Shown: piece by piece, positions 1 through 6,983 of the stretch
How the letters are laid out: each line of letters starts with the position of its first letter
Numbering within the stretch: position 1 is the first letter of the stretch
From: Cyanothece sp. UBA12306
Lineage (GTDB): Bacteria; Cyanobacteriota; Cyanobacteriia; Cyanobacteriales; Microcystaceae
NCBI GenBank assembly: GCA_003448685.1
Contig: DLXW01000269.1
Span: forward strand, 20,707 to 33,518
DNA: 12,812 nucleotides
Reading direction: 5' to 3'
The notes under the pieces: generated by a model
Seen by the model: the letters and a program-made list of their open reading frames with translations, nothing else
The model's database searches: none
Told to the model about the DNA's origin: nothing
Made by a program: the position numbers and the translations under genes

Positions 1-1
1 A

Positions 2-2077
2 TTGATAGAAGTAGGGTATCAAAAAGGAGAATTCTTGAAACGATTGGGATTATTTAATGTTAAAGATCTTTTATTTTATTATCCCCGCGATCACATTGAT
101 TATGCCCGTCAAGTTAGTATTGAAAATCTTAATGCAGGGGAAACTGTTACCATTATAGGAACCGTTAAACGATGCAATTGTTTTACTAGTCCTAAAAATA
201 AAAAACTGAGTATTTTCGAATTAGTTTTGCAAGACAATACTGGAAAAATTAAACTAAATCGTTTTTTTGCAGGCGTACGTTTTACTAACCGTGGTTGGCA
301 AGAAAAACAAAAAAGATTTTATCCCTTGGGTTCCATTGTTGCTGCATCAGGGTTAGTTAAAAAAAATCGCTATGGCGTAACTTTAGACAACCCAGAAATT
401 GAAGTATTAGACAGTGTAGGTTCAAATATTGAATCGTTAAAGATTGGGCGAATTTTACCTGTTTATCCCCTGACAGAGGGAGTTCCTGCTGATTTAATTA
501 GACGAGCAATTGTAGCTTGTTTAGGGGCAATTAAACAGATTAGAGATCCCCTTCCAGTTGGGTTGAGAAATCAATACGGATTAATTAAGTTAAAAGAAGC
601 GATCGCTAATATTCATTTTCCTGAAACTCCTGATATTTTGAGTCATGCAAGAAGACGTTTAGTTTTTGATGAATTTTTCTATTTACAATTAGGATTTTTA
701 CAACGTCGTCAAGAACAAAAGCAAATCGAAAAAAGTGCTATTTTTGTTCCCCAAGGTAAATTAATCGAAAACTTTAGTCAATTATTACCCTTTAGTTTAA
801 CTAATGCTCAACAACGAGTAATCAACGAAATTTTAGAGGATTTAAGCTCATCAAATCCCATGAATCGTCTAGTACAAGGAGATGTGGGAGCAGGAAAAAC
901 AGTGGTTGCTGTATTTTCTATTTTAGCCGCTATTCAGTCAGGTTATCAAGCCGCTTTAATGGCTCCCACTGAGGTATTAGCAGAACAACATTATCGAAAA
1001 TTAGTAACTTGGTTTAATTTACTTCACTTACCCGTTGAATTATTAACGGGTTCAACTAAAATTGCTAAAAGAAGGGAAATTCATAGTCAATTAGCCACAG
1101 GAGAATTACCCTTATTAGTAGGAACTCATGCTCTGATTCAAGATCCAGTAAACTTTCAAAGACTAGGATTAGTAGTGATTGATGAACAACATCGCTTTGG
1201 GGTACAACAAAGGGCAAAACTATTAGCAAAAGGACAATCTCCCCACGTTTTAACTATGACGGCAACTCCCATTCCTCGCACTCTAGCCTTAACTTTACAC
1301 GGGGATTTAGATGTGAGTCAAATTGATGAATTACCACCAGGGAGACAACCTATTCAAACTACTGCTTTAATTGGTAAAGAACGTACTCAAGCTTATGATT
1401 TGATTCGACGAGAAATTGCTCAGGGAAGACAAGCTTATATTATTTTTCCCATGATTGAAGAATCAGAAAAATTAGATGTTCGCGCCGCAGTTGAAGAACA
1501 TCAAAAACTTTCAGAAAATGTTTTTCCTGAGTTTAAGATTGGGTTGTTACATGGACGAATGAGTTCAGCAGAAAAAGACGAGGTTTTAACTAATTTTCGA
1601 GATAATGTCGTTCAAATTATTGTCTCTACTACCGTAATTGAAGTAGGGGTTGATGTTCCTAATGCAACGGTAATGTTGATCGAAAATGCGGAAAGATTTG
1701 GACTATCCCAATTGCATCAATTAAGGGGAAGAGTGGGGAGAGGTTCTCATCAGTCTTATTGTTTATTAATGAGTAGTAGTAAAACTCCTGATGCTAGGCA
1801 AAGATTAAGTGTGCTAGAACAGTCCCAAGATGGCTTTTTTATCTCAGAAATGGATTTGAGATTTAGGGGACCTGGAACCGTATTAGGCACTCGTCAGTCA
1901 GGATTACCTGATTTTGCTTTAGCAAGTTTAGTAGAGGATCAAGAAATTTTAGAATTAGCTAGGAGTGCTGCAGAAAAGATTATCATGGCAGACAATAATT
2001 TAGGAGGAATGCCATCTTTAAAAAAAGAGTTAGAAAGACGTTATCAAAAATTGATGGGAGGAGAGATTTTGACTTAG
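2..2077 (+). CDS. recG: ATP-dependent DNA helicase RecG (5'-truncated by the window edge)
   Basis: RecG remodels stalled replication forks and branch-migrates Holliday junctions in the cytoplasm. Numbering from base 2, the fragment shows the wedge (OB-fold) region in about residues 45-150. The helicase core follows: Walker A GDVGAGKT at 293-300, the RecG-type DEQH box at 394-397, TATPIPRT, and motifs V/VI ending in QLRGRVGRG. The RecG-specific TRG region is visible as FRGPGTVLGTRQSGLPDF. The first visible residues align with the helix-hairpin segment close to the E. coli N-terminus (family knowledge). The frame is open to the first base, and cyanobacterial RecG proteins usually carry an N-terminal extension, so the TTG at base 2 is probably not the real start. 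Stop TAG at 2075-2077. The next gene begins about 70 bases downstream on the same strand. Confidence 0.96.
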   Translation: MIEVGYQKGEFLKRLGLFNVKDLLFYYPRDHIDYARQVSIENLNAGETVTIIGTVKRCNCFTSPKNKKLSIFELVLQDNTGKIKLNRFFAGVRFTNRGWQEKQKRFYPLGSIVAASGLVKKNRYGVTLDNPEIEVLDSVGSNIESLKIGRILPVYPLTEGVPADLIRRAIVACLGAIKQIRDPLPVGLRNQYGLIKLKEAIANIHFPETPDILSHARRRLVFDEFFYLQLGFLQRRQEQKQIEKSAIFVPQGKLIENFSQLLPFSLTNAQQRVINEILEDLSSSNPMNRLVQGDVGAGKTVVAVFSILAAIQSGYQAALMAPTEVLAEQHYRKLVTWFNLLHLPVELLTGSTKIAKRREIHSQLATGELPLLVGTHALIQDPVNFQRLGLVVIDEQHRFGVQQRAKLLAKGQSPHVLTMTATPIPRTLALTLHGDLDVSQIDELPPGRQPIQTTALIGKERTQAYDLIRREIAQGRQAYIIFPMIEESEKLDVRAAVEEHQKLSENVFPEFKIGLLHGRMSSAEKDEVLTNFRDNVVQIIVSTTVIEVGVDVPNATVMLIENAERFGLSQLHQLRGRVGRGSHQSYCLLMSSSKTPDARQRLSVLEQSQDGFFISEMDLRFRGPGTVLGTRQSGLPDFALASLVEDQEILELARSAAEKIIMADNNLGGMPSLKKELERRYQKLMGGEILT
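599..606. repeat. HIP1 palindrome
   Basis: Exact GCGATCGC octamer inside recG. HIP1 is over-represented in many cyanobacterial genomes and supports the lineage assignment. Confidence 0.9.
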
Positions 2078-2100
2078 AATTTTTTGAGAGTGGTTTTTGT

Positions 2101-2106
2101 TATAAT
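2101..2106 (+). promoter_or_regulatory. Possible -10 box for the methyltransferase gene
   Basis: A perfect TATAAT lies 44 bases before the preferred TTG start at 2150. No good -35 hexamer sits at 16-18 bases upstream. TTGAGA at 2084 is too close and TTGACT at 2069 is too far. The gene may instead be read through from recG. Confidence 0.3.
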
Positions 2107-2136
2107 TAGTCAATTTAATAAAATAGGTAAAGTTTT

Positions 2137-2142
2137 AGGAGA
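2137..2142 (+). promoter_or_regulatory. Ribosome binding site that decides the TTG start at 2150
   Basis: AGGAGA ends seven bases before TTG 2150. The alternative in-frame TTG at 2084, 22 codons upstream, has no such site, and the residues it would add do not belong to the methyltransferase fold. The start at 2150 is therefore preferred. Confidence 0.6.
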
Positions 2143-2149
2143 AATAATC

Positions 2150-2896
2150 TTGAAATACTCAATTCAAAATCATTATCAAAACCTAGCTCATAAATATAAT
2201 AACTTTTGGGGATATTCTCCAGAATTTATCGATTCTTTGACTAAAAAAATTATTGAATACTTAAAATTAACTGATACAGATAAATTAGTTGATCTTGGTT
2301 GCGGTACAGGACTTTATACTCAAGCTATTGTCTCGAAAATATCTTTTAAACATCCCGTTATTTGTGTTGATCCTTCTGATCAAATGATTGAACAAATTCC
2401 GAAAAATAGTCAGTATAAAACCTTGGTTAACGATGCAGTCAATTTTGCTGATGAACCTGGCCAATATAATAAAATTTTAATTAAAGAAATGATTCATCAT
2501 ATCGATGATAAAGAAAAGCTTCTAAAAGGTTTATTTGAACGATTAACTCCTGAAGGAATTTTACTATTAATTTTGCTTCCTCCTACCATTGAATATCCTC
2601 TATTCGTAGATGCTTTACGAACCTATGAAGCTGTTCAACCTAATTATAATAATCTAGTTGACTTATTCACTAAAATTGGCTTTCAAACCATAGTAAATTT
2701 TGTAGATTATCCAGTCTCTATCCCCAAAGGAAAATACTTTGAAATGGTACAAAATCGATATATGTCCTTATTATCGAGGTTTGATGATGAACAATTAAAA
2801 AAAGGATTAATAGAAATGCAGGAAAAATATCATGATCAATCTAATTTAGAATTTTGCGATCGCTTTGTTTTTCTATCGGCAATTAAACCTAAATAG
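2150..2896 (+). CDS. Class I SAM-dependent methyltransferase
   Basis: A 248-residue cytoplasmic protein with a Rossmann-like methyltransferase fold. Motif I (VDLGCGTG, residues 47-54) binds the cofactor. An acidic residue ends strand beta-2 (VICVDPSDQMIEQIP). Motif III-IV is seen around KEMIHHIDDKEKLLKGLF, followed by the post-motif strand TPEGILLLILLPP. This order is typical of Methyltransf_11/25-like small-molecule or lipid methyltransferases, but the substrate cannot be told from sequence. The TTG start at 2150 is chosen for its AGGAGA site; the frame stays open to TTG 2084. An HIP1 octamer lies near the 3' end. The gene follows recG on the same strand with a 72-base gap, which gives no functional link. 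A weak hairpin (GGAC-AAA-GTCC, 2909-2919) lies just after the stop. Confidence 0.85.
   Translation: MKYSIQNHYQNLAHKYNNFWGYSPEFIDSLTKKIIEYLKLTDTDKLVDLGCGTGLYTQAIVSKISFKHPVICVDPSDQMIEQIPKNSQYKTLVNDAVNFADEPGQYNKILIKEMIHHIDDKEKLLKGLFERLTPEGILLLILLPPTIEYPLFVDALRTYEAVQPNYNNLVDLFTKIGFQTIVNFVDYPVSIPKGKYFEMVQNRYMSLLSRFDDEQLKKGLIEMQEKYHDQSNLEFCDRFVFLSAIKPK
2856..2863. repeat. HIP1 palindrome
   Basis: Exact GCGATCGC octamer near the 3' end of the methyltransferase gene. Confidence 0.9.
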
Positions 2897-2940
2897 TTAT
2901 TGCTCTTGGGACAAAGTCCTTATTAAAAAAATATGGATTT

Positions 2941-2971
2941 TTGACAAATAGTTAAAAAAGGGAATTAGAAT
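2941..2971 (+). promoter_or_regulatory. Possible sigma-70-type promoter for the TolC-like gene
   Basis: A perfect TTGACA (2941-2946) is followed after 19 bases by TAGAAT (2966-2971). The spacing is 1-2 bases longer than ideal. Transcription would start near 2978, so the 13-bp inverted repeat at 2977-3014 would form the very start of the transcript. Confidence 0.4.
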
Positions 2972-2976
2972 TACAA

Positions 2977-3014
2977 AATATAGAGAAAACAAAAATATGT
3001 ATTTTCTCTATATT
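2977..3014. repeat. Perfect 13-bp inverted repeat with a 12-base loop
   Basis: AATATAGAGAAAA (2977-2989) and TTTTCTCTATATT (3002-3014) are exact reverse complements. The stem is AT-rich and no U-tract follows. It could be a weak terminator of the methyltransferase gene, a 5'-UTR stem of the TolC-like gene, or a protein-binding dyad. Confidence 0.75.
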
Positions 3015-3063
3015 ATTTCAATCAATTTGTGAATAATCCAGTAAGAATATTGACTGATAATCA

Positions 3064-4083
3064 ATGAACAATAATATTAATTTTCAGACCATAAAAATAT
3101 TCCAAAAAAAAATTGTTATTTACAGTTTTGCTGTTACTGCTGTTGTTATCTTAGGGGGGGTGAGTTTTTATCAAGAAAAAAGGATTAGGACTCTCGAATC
3201 TAGACTGGAAAACTTAACATCATCTACTGCTCAAAATAGATCTTGTCAAACAGAAAATAATTTTCTCTTAAAATTTAACTCTGTTTCCTCTGATTCAAAG
3301 GATAATTATATTTTACTCACTTTGAAGGAAGCTATTGACCTAGCTAAACAGAATAATAAGCAAATAAAAAGATTTGGTGCATCGAAAAACCAACCTCTTC
3401 CTCAAGAAATTTATGATCAGGTTGTTCATGATTACTATAACTTACAGCTAACTGATGAACAACTTAAAATTGAACAAGAACAGTTAAAGTTCACTACATC
3501 TATGGTTAGAGATGAAAGACTATTAGAACAAGCAGGACTAGGGACCAAATTTCATGTTCTATCAGCGCAAATTATTAAGGAAAAACAACAAAGCATTCTA
3601 AATTCTGCTATTGCTGCTCAGAAATTAGCCAAGGTGAAATTGGCAGAAACACTTAATCTAAAACAGGCCAAAGAACCAAGAATTAATGACCAGTTTAAGA
3701 AAGTAGGGTCTTGGAATCTTTCTCTGGCTGAAAGTTTTTCTCTGGCTACTAAAAATGCTGAAAAGCGACAAACAAGTATAAACACTAAGGGTTATCAAAT
3801 AGACAATTTCTGTCAAAAACTTCGCTTAGAAGTTGCTAATGCTTTTTTTTCTTATACCATTGCCAACAAAAATGTTGAGATTTTAAGAAAATCCCTCGAA
3901 CATAGTAGAGAAAATTTAAAATTAGCAAGGTTGCGCTACCAAGCTCGTGTAGGCACTCAGAGTATTGTCTTGTCTGCAAGCAACAACTATCGAGATGCTC
4001 AACAAAACTATGTAAATGCCATAATAAATTATAATCTATCCATAGAAAAACTGCGGTTAATAACAGGTGAATTATTAGATTAG
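3064..4083 (+). CDS. Short membrane-anchored TolC/OEP-like coiled-coil protein lacking the barrel segments
   Basis: A 339-residue protein, well short of typical TolC-family outer-membrane factors (about 420-500 or more). Residues 17-36 form a hydrophobic helix after a basic N-terminus. No signal-peptidase site is visible, so it is probably an uncleaved anchor, and a short charged helix follows. Two TolC-type repeats are recognisable. The first runs from LTLKEAIDLAKQNN (about 81) to KLAETLNL. The second runs from NLSLAESFSLATKNAEK to KLRLITGELLD and includes LARLRYQARVGTQSIVLSA, which matches the helix 7/8 turn of TolC. In both repeats the part that normally holds the beta-strands, with its helix halves, is missing, and the sequence jumps to the second helix pair. 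Function is not known; an outer-membrane pore role is doubtful. There is no clear ribosome binding site. A9 and G7 runs lie near the 5' end. Confidence 0.75.
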   Translation: MNNNINFQTIKIFQKKIVIYSFAVTAVVILGGVSFYQEKRIRTLESRLENLTSSTAQNRSCQTENNFLLKFNSVSSDSKDNYILLTLKEAIDLAKQNNKQIKRFGASKNQPLPQEIYDQVVHDYYNLQLTDEQLKIEQEQLKFTTSMVRDERLLEQAGLGTKFHVLSAQIIKEKQQSILNSAIAAQKLAKVKLAETLNLKQAKEPRINDQFKKVGSWNLSLAESFSLATKNAEKRQTSINTKGYQIDNFCQKLRLEVANAFFSYTIANKNVEILRKSLEHSRENLKLARLRYQARVGTQSIVLSASNNYRDAQQNYVNAIINYNLSIEKLRLITGELLD

Positions 4084-4087
4084 CTAA

Positions 4088-4122
4088 GCAATTAAAGATT
4101 GCAGATTTTAGATATTAGATTG
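4088..4122 (-). repeat. Degenerate heptanucleotide tandem array (left arm)
   Basis: Read on the minus strand, this is five heptads of the form NAATCNN: CAATCTA, ATATCTA, AAATCTG, CAATCTT and TAATTGC. It resembles the short tandemly repeated heptanucleotides (STRR) of cyanobacterial spacers. It pairs with the array at 4163-4197 as an inverted repeat. Confidence 0.6.
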
Positions 4123-4129
4123 TCCTCAT

Positions 4130-4146
4130 CATAAATAGAATTTATG
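4130..4146. terminator. Hairpin between convergent genes, possible bidirectional terminator
   Basis: CATAAAT (4130-4136) and ATTTATG (4140-4146) form a 7-bp stem with a 3-base loop. It is nested inside the larger imperfect inverted repeat of 4097-4122 and 4170-4195 (21 of 26 positions pair). It lies between the plus-strand TolC-like gene and the minus-strand STAND gene, where a two-way terminator is expected. There is no classic U-tract. Confidence 0.4.
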
Positions 4147-4162
4147 GGCATTATTTACCGCT

Positions 4163-4197
4163 CAATCTTCAATCGATAATCTGAAATCTCCAATCCT
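4163..4197 (+). repeat. Degenerate heptanucleotide tandem array (right arm)
   Basis: Five tandem heptads: CAATCTT, CAATCGA, TAATCTG, AAATCTC and CAATCCT (consensus NAATCNN). The array is in the opposite orientation to the one at 4088-4122. Confidence 0.65.
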
Positions 4198-4211
4198 CTA
4201 AGTCATATAAA

Positions 4212-6557
4212 CTACTGGGACTTTTTAGAACTAACACCACATATAATGATCTCATTAATCTCTGTACTATATAAGTCTACACTATCTATTTTGCTCCTAT
4301 TAGAATCAATCTGATTCAAATTAATCTTGTTAAGCAAGGTTCCACATAATTCAGCGCCATTAAGTTTAGCAAAAGAAAAGTTAGCACCATTAAGATTGGC
4401 ATCAGATAGATTAGCATTATTAAGCGTAGCAAAAGAAAGGTCAGCACTCCGAAGATTGGCATCAATAAGCCTAGCACGAGATAGATTAGCACTCCGAAGA
4501 TTGGTAGACTGTAGGTTAGCATTAACAAGGTTAGCTCCTTGAAGCTTAGCATCTTGCAACTTAGCTCCTTGAAGCTTGGTATCACTCAGGTTAGCCTCTT
4601 GAAGGTTAACCCAGAATAGACTAGCCTTTTGAAGATTAGCTTCATCAAGATTAGCCCCCTGAAGATTAGCACCACTCAAGTCAGCTTCTTGAAGATTAGC
4701 GTTCTTAAGTTGAGTCCCCATAAGATTGGTTTCTTGAAGATTAGCCTCCTGAAAGTTAGTATTATTAAGGTTAGCACCACTAAGGTTTATCCCATTAAGG
4801 TTAGCTCTGTAAAGGTTAGTTCCCTGAAGATCAGCCCCACTAAGATTAGCAGACGACAAAGTAATATTGGACAAATTTAAGTTCTGGAGTTGGGAATTTG
4901 GTAATTGTCCCCAAAAATTCAAGGTTTCTAAAGCTTGATTTTTGCGAGCAGGACTATTATCGTCTTGAGATTGAGATAAAATATTCCATGCTGTTTGAAT
5001 ACTAATAACTCGGTAAGCAAATATACTAATGCTCACAATACCAATTGATGGAATAACAAACAACTTCAACCAATTATTCAACTGTCTTCTCATACTTTTC
5101 TGAATAAAATTTTGAGCTTCTTCAGATAAAAGGTAATTTTTCTGATAATCTCGCTCAAAATTCCTCGCTTCTTTTAAATTAAATCCTTGTAAAAGATCAT
5201 CATTTTTCTTGCCTGATTTTAGCCAATTTAGAGCAGCATCTTCAATTTTACGCTGTTTTTTAAGATTATCTCGATTCTCATTTAGCCATTCATGAAATCT
5301 TCCCCAATGAGTAATTAAGGCTTCGTGAACAATCTCTACTGTTTCTTGATTCTTATGATCACGACTTGTAACAACAAGACGACTATCAGCTAAGCCATAT
5401 TTACGTGATACTAAATTCCAATTATCTTCTCCAATTTGATGGCGAGTTACTCGTCTTCTAGTATCATTACCATCCTCTCCAAAACGAACTAATTGAATAA
5501 AAATATATCGGGCTTGTTCTTTTTCTTCTTTAGCTAATTTTTTATATTGATTTTCAGCGTAGTCAGCTAAAGCTCCTTTGAGTTGATTAATATCTCGATA
5601 ATTATCATAAGTTAATTCTTTCCCTTGGCGTTTTTCCCACATTTTTGTTAAAGCAAATTCCAGCAAAGGTAAGCTATCTGGCTCATTCTCTATATCCTTT
5701 AAAATATATTCTACTAAGCCTGTTTCAAAAGTGACTCCTAACTTCTGAGCCGGTTTTTCTATTACGTCTGTTAATTCTTGGTGATTCATTGCTCCAAGCT
5801 TGATATCTGTATTTTCTAATAGATCTGCAAAGGGACGATAAGCAAGGGCATTACCTAAAAAATCAGCCCGCATAGTGATTACTAATAGAGGAGGAAATAG
5901 TAAATTACCAGGAATTGATTCAAAGCAAGCTAATAGTAAATCTAAAAAATTATAACGAATTGCTTCTTCAGGACATAAAGTATATAATTCCTCAAACTGG
6001 TCAGCAATGAGCAACAATCTTGTATTAGGATGATAATTTTCAATTGTAGCAAAAACATCTTTCAAAGGAACAGAACTATTAACAAAATACTGAGCTAATA
6101 GACGAGATTGTTCTAATTGCTGTGTAGAATTTAGGTCAGGTTGATAAAGAGGAATAAGTGCTTTTGCTAGGGAGTGAAAAGGTTCGTCTCCAGGGCGGAA
6201 ATGAGTAAATTTCCAACTACCTTCTTGTGCAAGTTTTGGGACTAATCCAGAAAAAACGACTGAAGACTTGCCACTTCCTGACGCGCCTAAGACAGAGATA
6301 AAATTATGGATCTTTGTGGCATTATACAGTTTTTCAACAAAGATTTCACGGCCAAAGAAAAACTCTGCATCTTTGGGAGTAAAGTGATATAAACCACGAT
6401 AAGGACAGGTCAAATTATCAGCAGTTGTATCAACAGGTGTAGCAATTACCTCTTGTTTGTAGCCGAAATAATTATAGATGATGTTGTTATTCCCAATGGC
6501 AAAACCCTTTGCTTGATCTTCAAATGTGGGATTGTATTGGGGACTTTCTCCAGTCAT
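4212..6557 (-). CDS. nSTAND1-type NTPase with N-terminal RHIM-like motif, membrane helix and pentapeptide repeats
   Basis: A 781-residue signalling NTPase. Residues 12-31 carry a short motif (GFAIGNNNIIYN at 18-29) matching the C-terminus of the upstream-encoded protein. The nSTAND1 entry signature GLYHFTPKDAEFFFGRE spans 55-71. Walker A (GASGSGKSS) is at 91-99 and Walker B (LLLIADQFEE) at 181-190. A sensor-like strand LLVITMRADF, a winged-helix region and the late STAND signature VEIVHEALITHW follow. Basic residues precede one hydrophobic helix (about 499-517). Residues 558-747 are about 38 unbroken pentapeptides (A-N/D-L-x-x), predicted to fold as a right-handed square beta-helix. By the positive-inside rule the NTPase would be cytosolic and the pentapeptide helix would lie across the membrane; this is inferred. 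The ATG overlaps the TGA of the upstream gene (ATGA), so translation is probably coupled. Likely role: the NLR-like sensor/switch of a conflict or cell-death system. Confidence 0.88.
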   Translation of the reverse strand: MTGESPQYNPTFEDQAKGFAIGNNNIIYNYFGYKQEVIATPVDTTADNLTCPYRGLYHFTPKDAEFFFGREIFVEKLYNATKIHNFISVLGASGSGKSSVVFSGLVPKLAQEGSWKFTHFRPGDEPFHSLAKALIPLYQPDLNSTQQLEQSRLLAQYFVNSSVPLKDVFATIENYHPNTRLLLIADQFEELYTLCPEEAIRYNFLDLLLACFESIPGNLLFPPLLVITMRADFLGNALAYRPFADLLENTDIKLGAMNHQELTDVIEKPAQKLGVTFETGLVEYILKDIENEPDSLPLLEFALTKMWEKRQGKELTYDNYRDINQLKGALADYAENQYKKLAKEEKEQARYIFIQLVRFGEDGNDTRRRVTRHQIGEDNWNLVSRKYGLADSRLVVTSRDHKNQETVEIVHEALITHWGRFHEWLNENRDNLKKQRKIEDAALNWLKSGKKNDDLLQGFNLKEARNFERDYQKNYLLSEEAQNFIQKSMRRQLNNWLKLFVIPSIGIVSISIFAYRVISIQTAWNILSQSQDDNSPARKNQALETLNFWGQLPNSQLQNLNLSNITLSSANLSGADLQGTNLYRANLNGINLSGANLNNTNFQEANLQETNLMGTQLKNANLQEADLSGANLQGANLDEANLQKASLFWVNLQEANLSDTKLQGAKLQDAKLQGANLVNANLQSTNLRSANLSRARLIDANLRSADLSFATLNNANLSDANLNGANFSFAKLNGAELCGTLLNKINLNQIDSNRSKIDSVDLYSTEINEIIICGVSSKKSQ
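4317..4886 (-). repeat. Degenerate 15-bp repeats encoding about 38 pentapeptides
   Basis: A regular 15-base periodicity with recurring TTAGC/AGATTAGC on the plus strand encodes residues 558-747 of the STAND protein. Units such as QEANL, SGANL, QGANL and RSADL follow without interruption. The antisense open frames here arise from this periodicity. Confidence 0.85.
6465..6524 (-). other. NLR-side RHIM-like / BASS-type motif
   Basis: Encodes residues 12-31 of the STAND protein. The core G-F-A-I-G-N-N-N-I-I-Y-N has the spacing of the RHIM core (G-V-Q-V-G-D-N-N-Y in RIPK3, from memory), but the central Q is replaced by A. It aligns without gaps to the motif of the adjacent 133-residue protein: F, G, I-G, N-I and N are shared. 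Confidence 0.6.
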
Positions 6558-6955
6558 TTAGATTTTCCATCCACATTGTCATACTGATTATGTTGTATAT
6601 TATGATCGCCTATCACCACTCCCTGAGTTTTACCTTTAAATTCTACGTTGAACTTCCCTATTGCTGATTCGTCTGGGTTCGTCTCTTTCAGCAACTCTTG
6701 AGCAACCTTAATAATTTCTTGATCTTGATCAACACCAGCATCCTTGATTTTATCTTTTAATAAACCTTCGACTTGCTTAATTTCTTCTGGTTTACCATCC
6801 ATCAACCCTTGTCCAAATGGATCACCTTCAAATTTACGCTTAATCAAAGTTTTCAAACCATCATAACTATCTTTAACCGCTGTTCCTGCTATATCTTTAG
6901 CAGAAGCCGTCGCACCAGCAACCAGAGCAGTTATAATAAGAGAAATAGGTTCCAT
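6554..6955 (-). CDS. BELL-like putative cell-death effector with C-terminal RHIM-like motif
   Basis: A 133-residue protein in three parts. Residues 1-28 (MEPISLIITALVAGATASAK and on) are a hydrophobic, Gly/Ala-rich helix very like the opening of fungal HeLo/HELL and bacterial BELL domains, whose members permeabilise membranes. Residues 29-95 are charged amphipathic helices (DGLKTLIKRKF, EEIKQVEGLLKDKI, EIIKVAQELLKE). After a short linker, residues 106-125 hold a glycine/asparagine-rich beta-prone motif (GVVIGDHNIQHN at 112-123). It is the first gene of a two-gene unit, and its TGA overlaps the ATG of the STAND NTPase. AAGG seven bases before the ATG (minus strand) serves as ribosome binding site. 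By analogy with the NLR-BELL pairs of Dyrka and co-workers, the partner's motif would template this one into amyloid and release the N-terminal domain onto the membrane. Domain assignment is from pattern recall, not a search. Confidence 0.65.
   Translation of the reverse strand: MEPISLIITALVAGATASAKDIAGTAVKDSYDGLKTLIKRKFEGDPFGQGLMDGKPEEIKQVEGLLKDKIKDAGVDQDQEIIKVAQELLKETNPDESAIGKFNVEFKGKTQGVVIGDHNIQHNQYDNVDGKSK
6581..6640 (-). other. Effector-side RHIM-like / BASS-type motif
   Basis: Encodes residues 106-125 of the 133-residue effector. The core G-V-V-I-G-D-H-N-I-Q-H-N resembles RHIM and the RHIM-related BASS3/PP motifs in spacing and in the G..[IV]G.xN pattern. The core Q is V here. Confidence 0.6.
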
Positions 6956-6983
6956 AATTTAGCCTTTATTATTGATAACAGTG

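Noticed and set aside
1..2077. RecG as a naturally shortened protein starting at TTG 2
   Set aside because: The frame is open to the window edge and the start falls inside a conserved N-terminal segment, so truncation by the window is the simpler reading.
4088..4197. CRISPR array
   Set aside because: Units are 7 bases, degenerate and contiguous with no spacers, and no cas genes are nearby.
4327..4880. Plus-strand and other-frame open frames over the pentapeptide region
   Set aside because: They follow from the 15-bp periodicity of the repeat, which keeps all frames open. Their products are low-complexity and antisense to a clear coding frame.
4212..6955. Mobile element or prophage carrying the STAND pair
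   Set aside because: No transposase, integrase, terminal inverted repeats or target-site duplication is visible at either end. Horizontal acquisition remains possible but is not shown.
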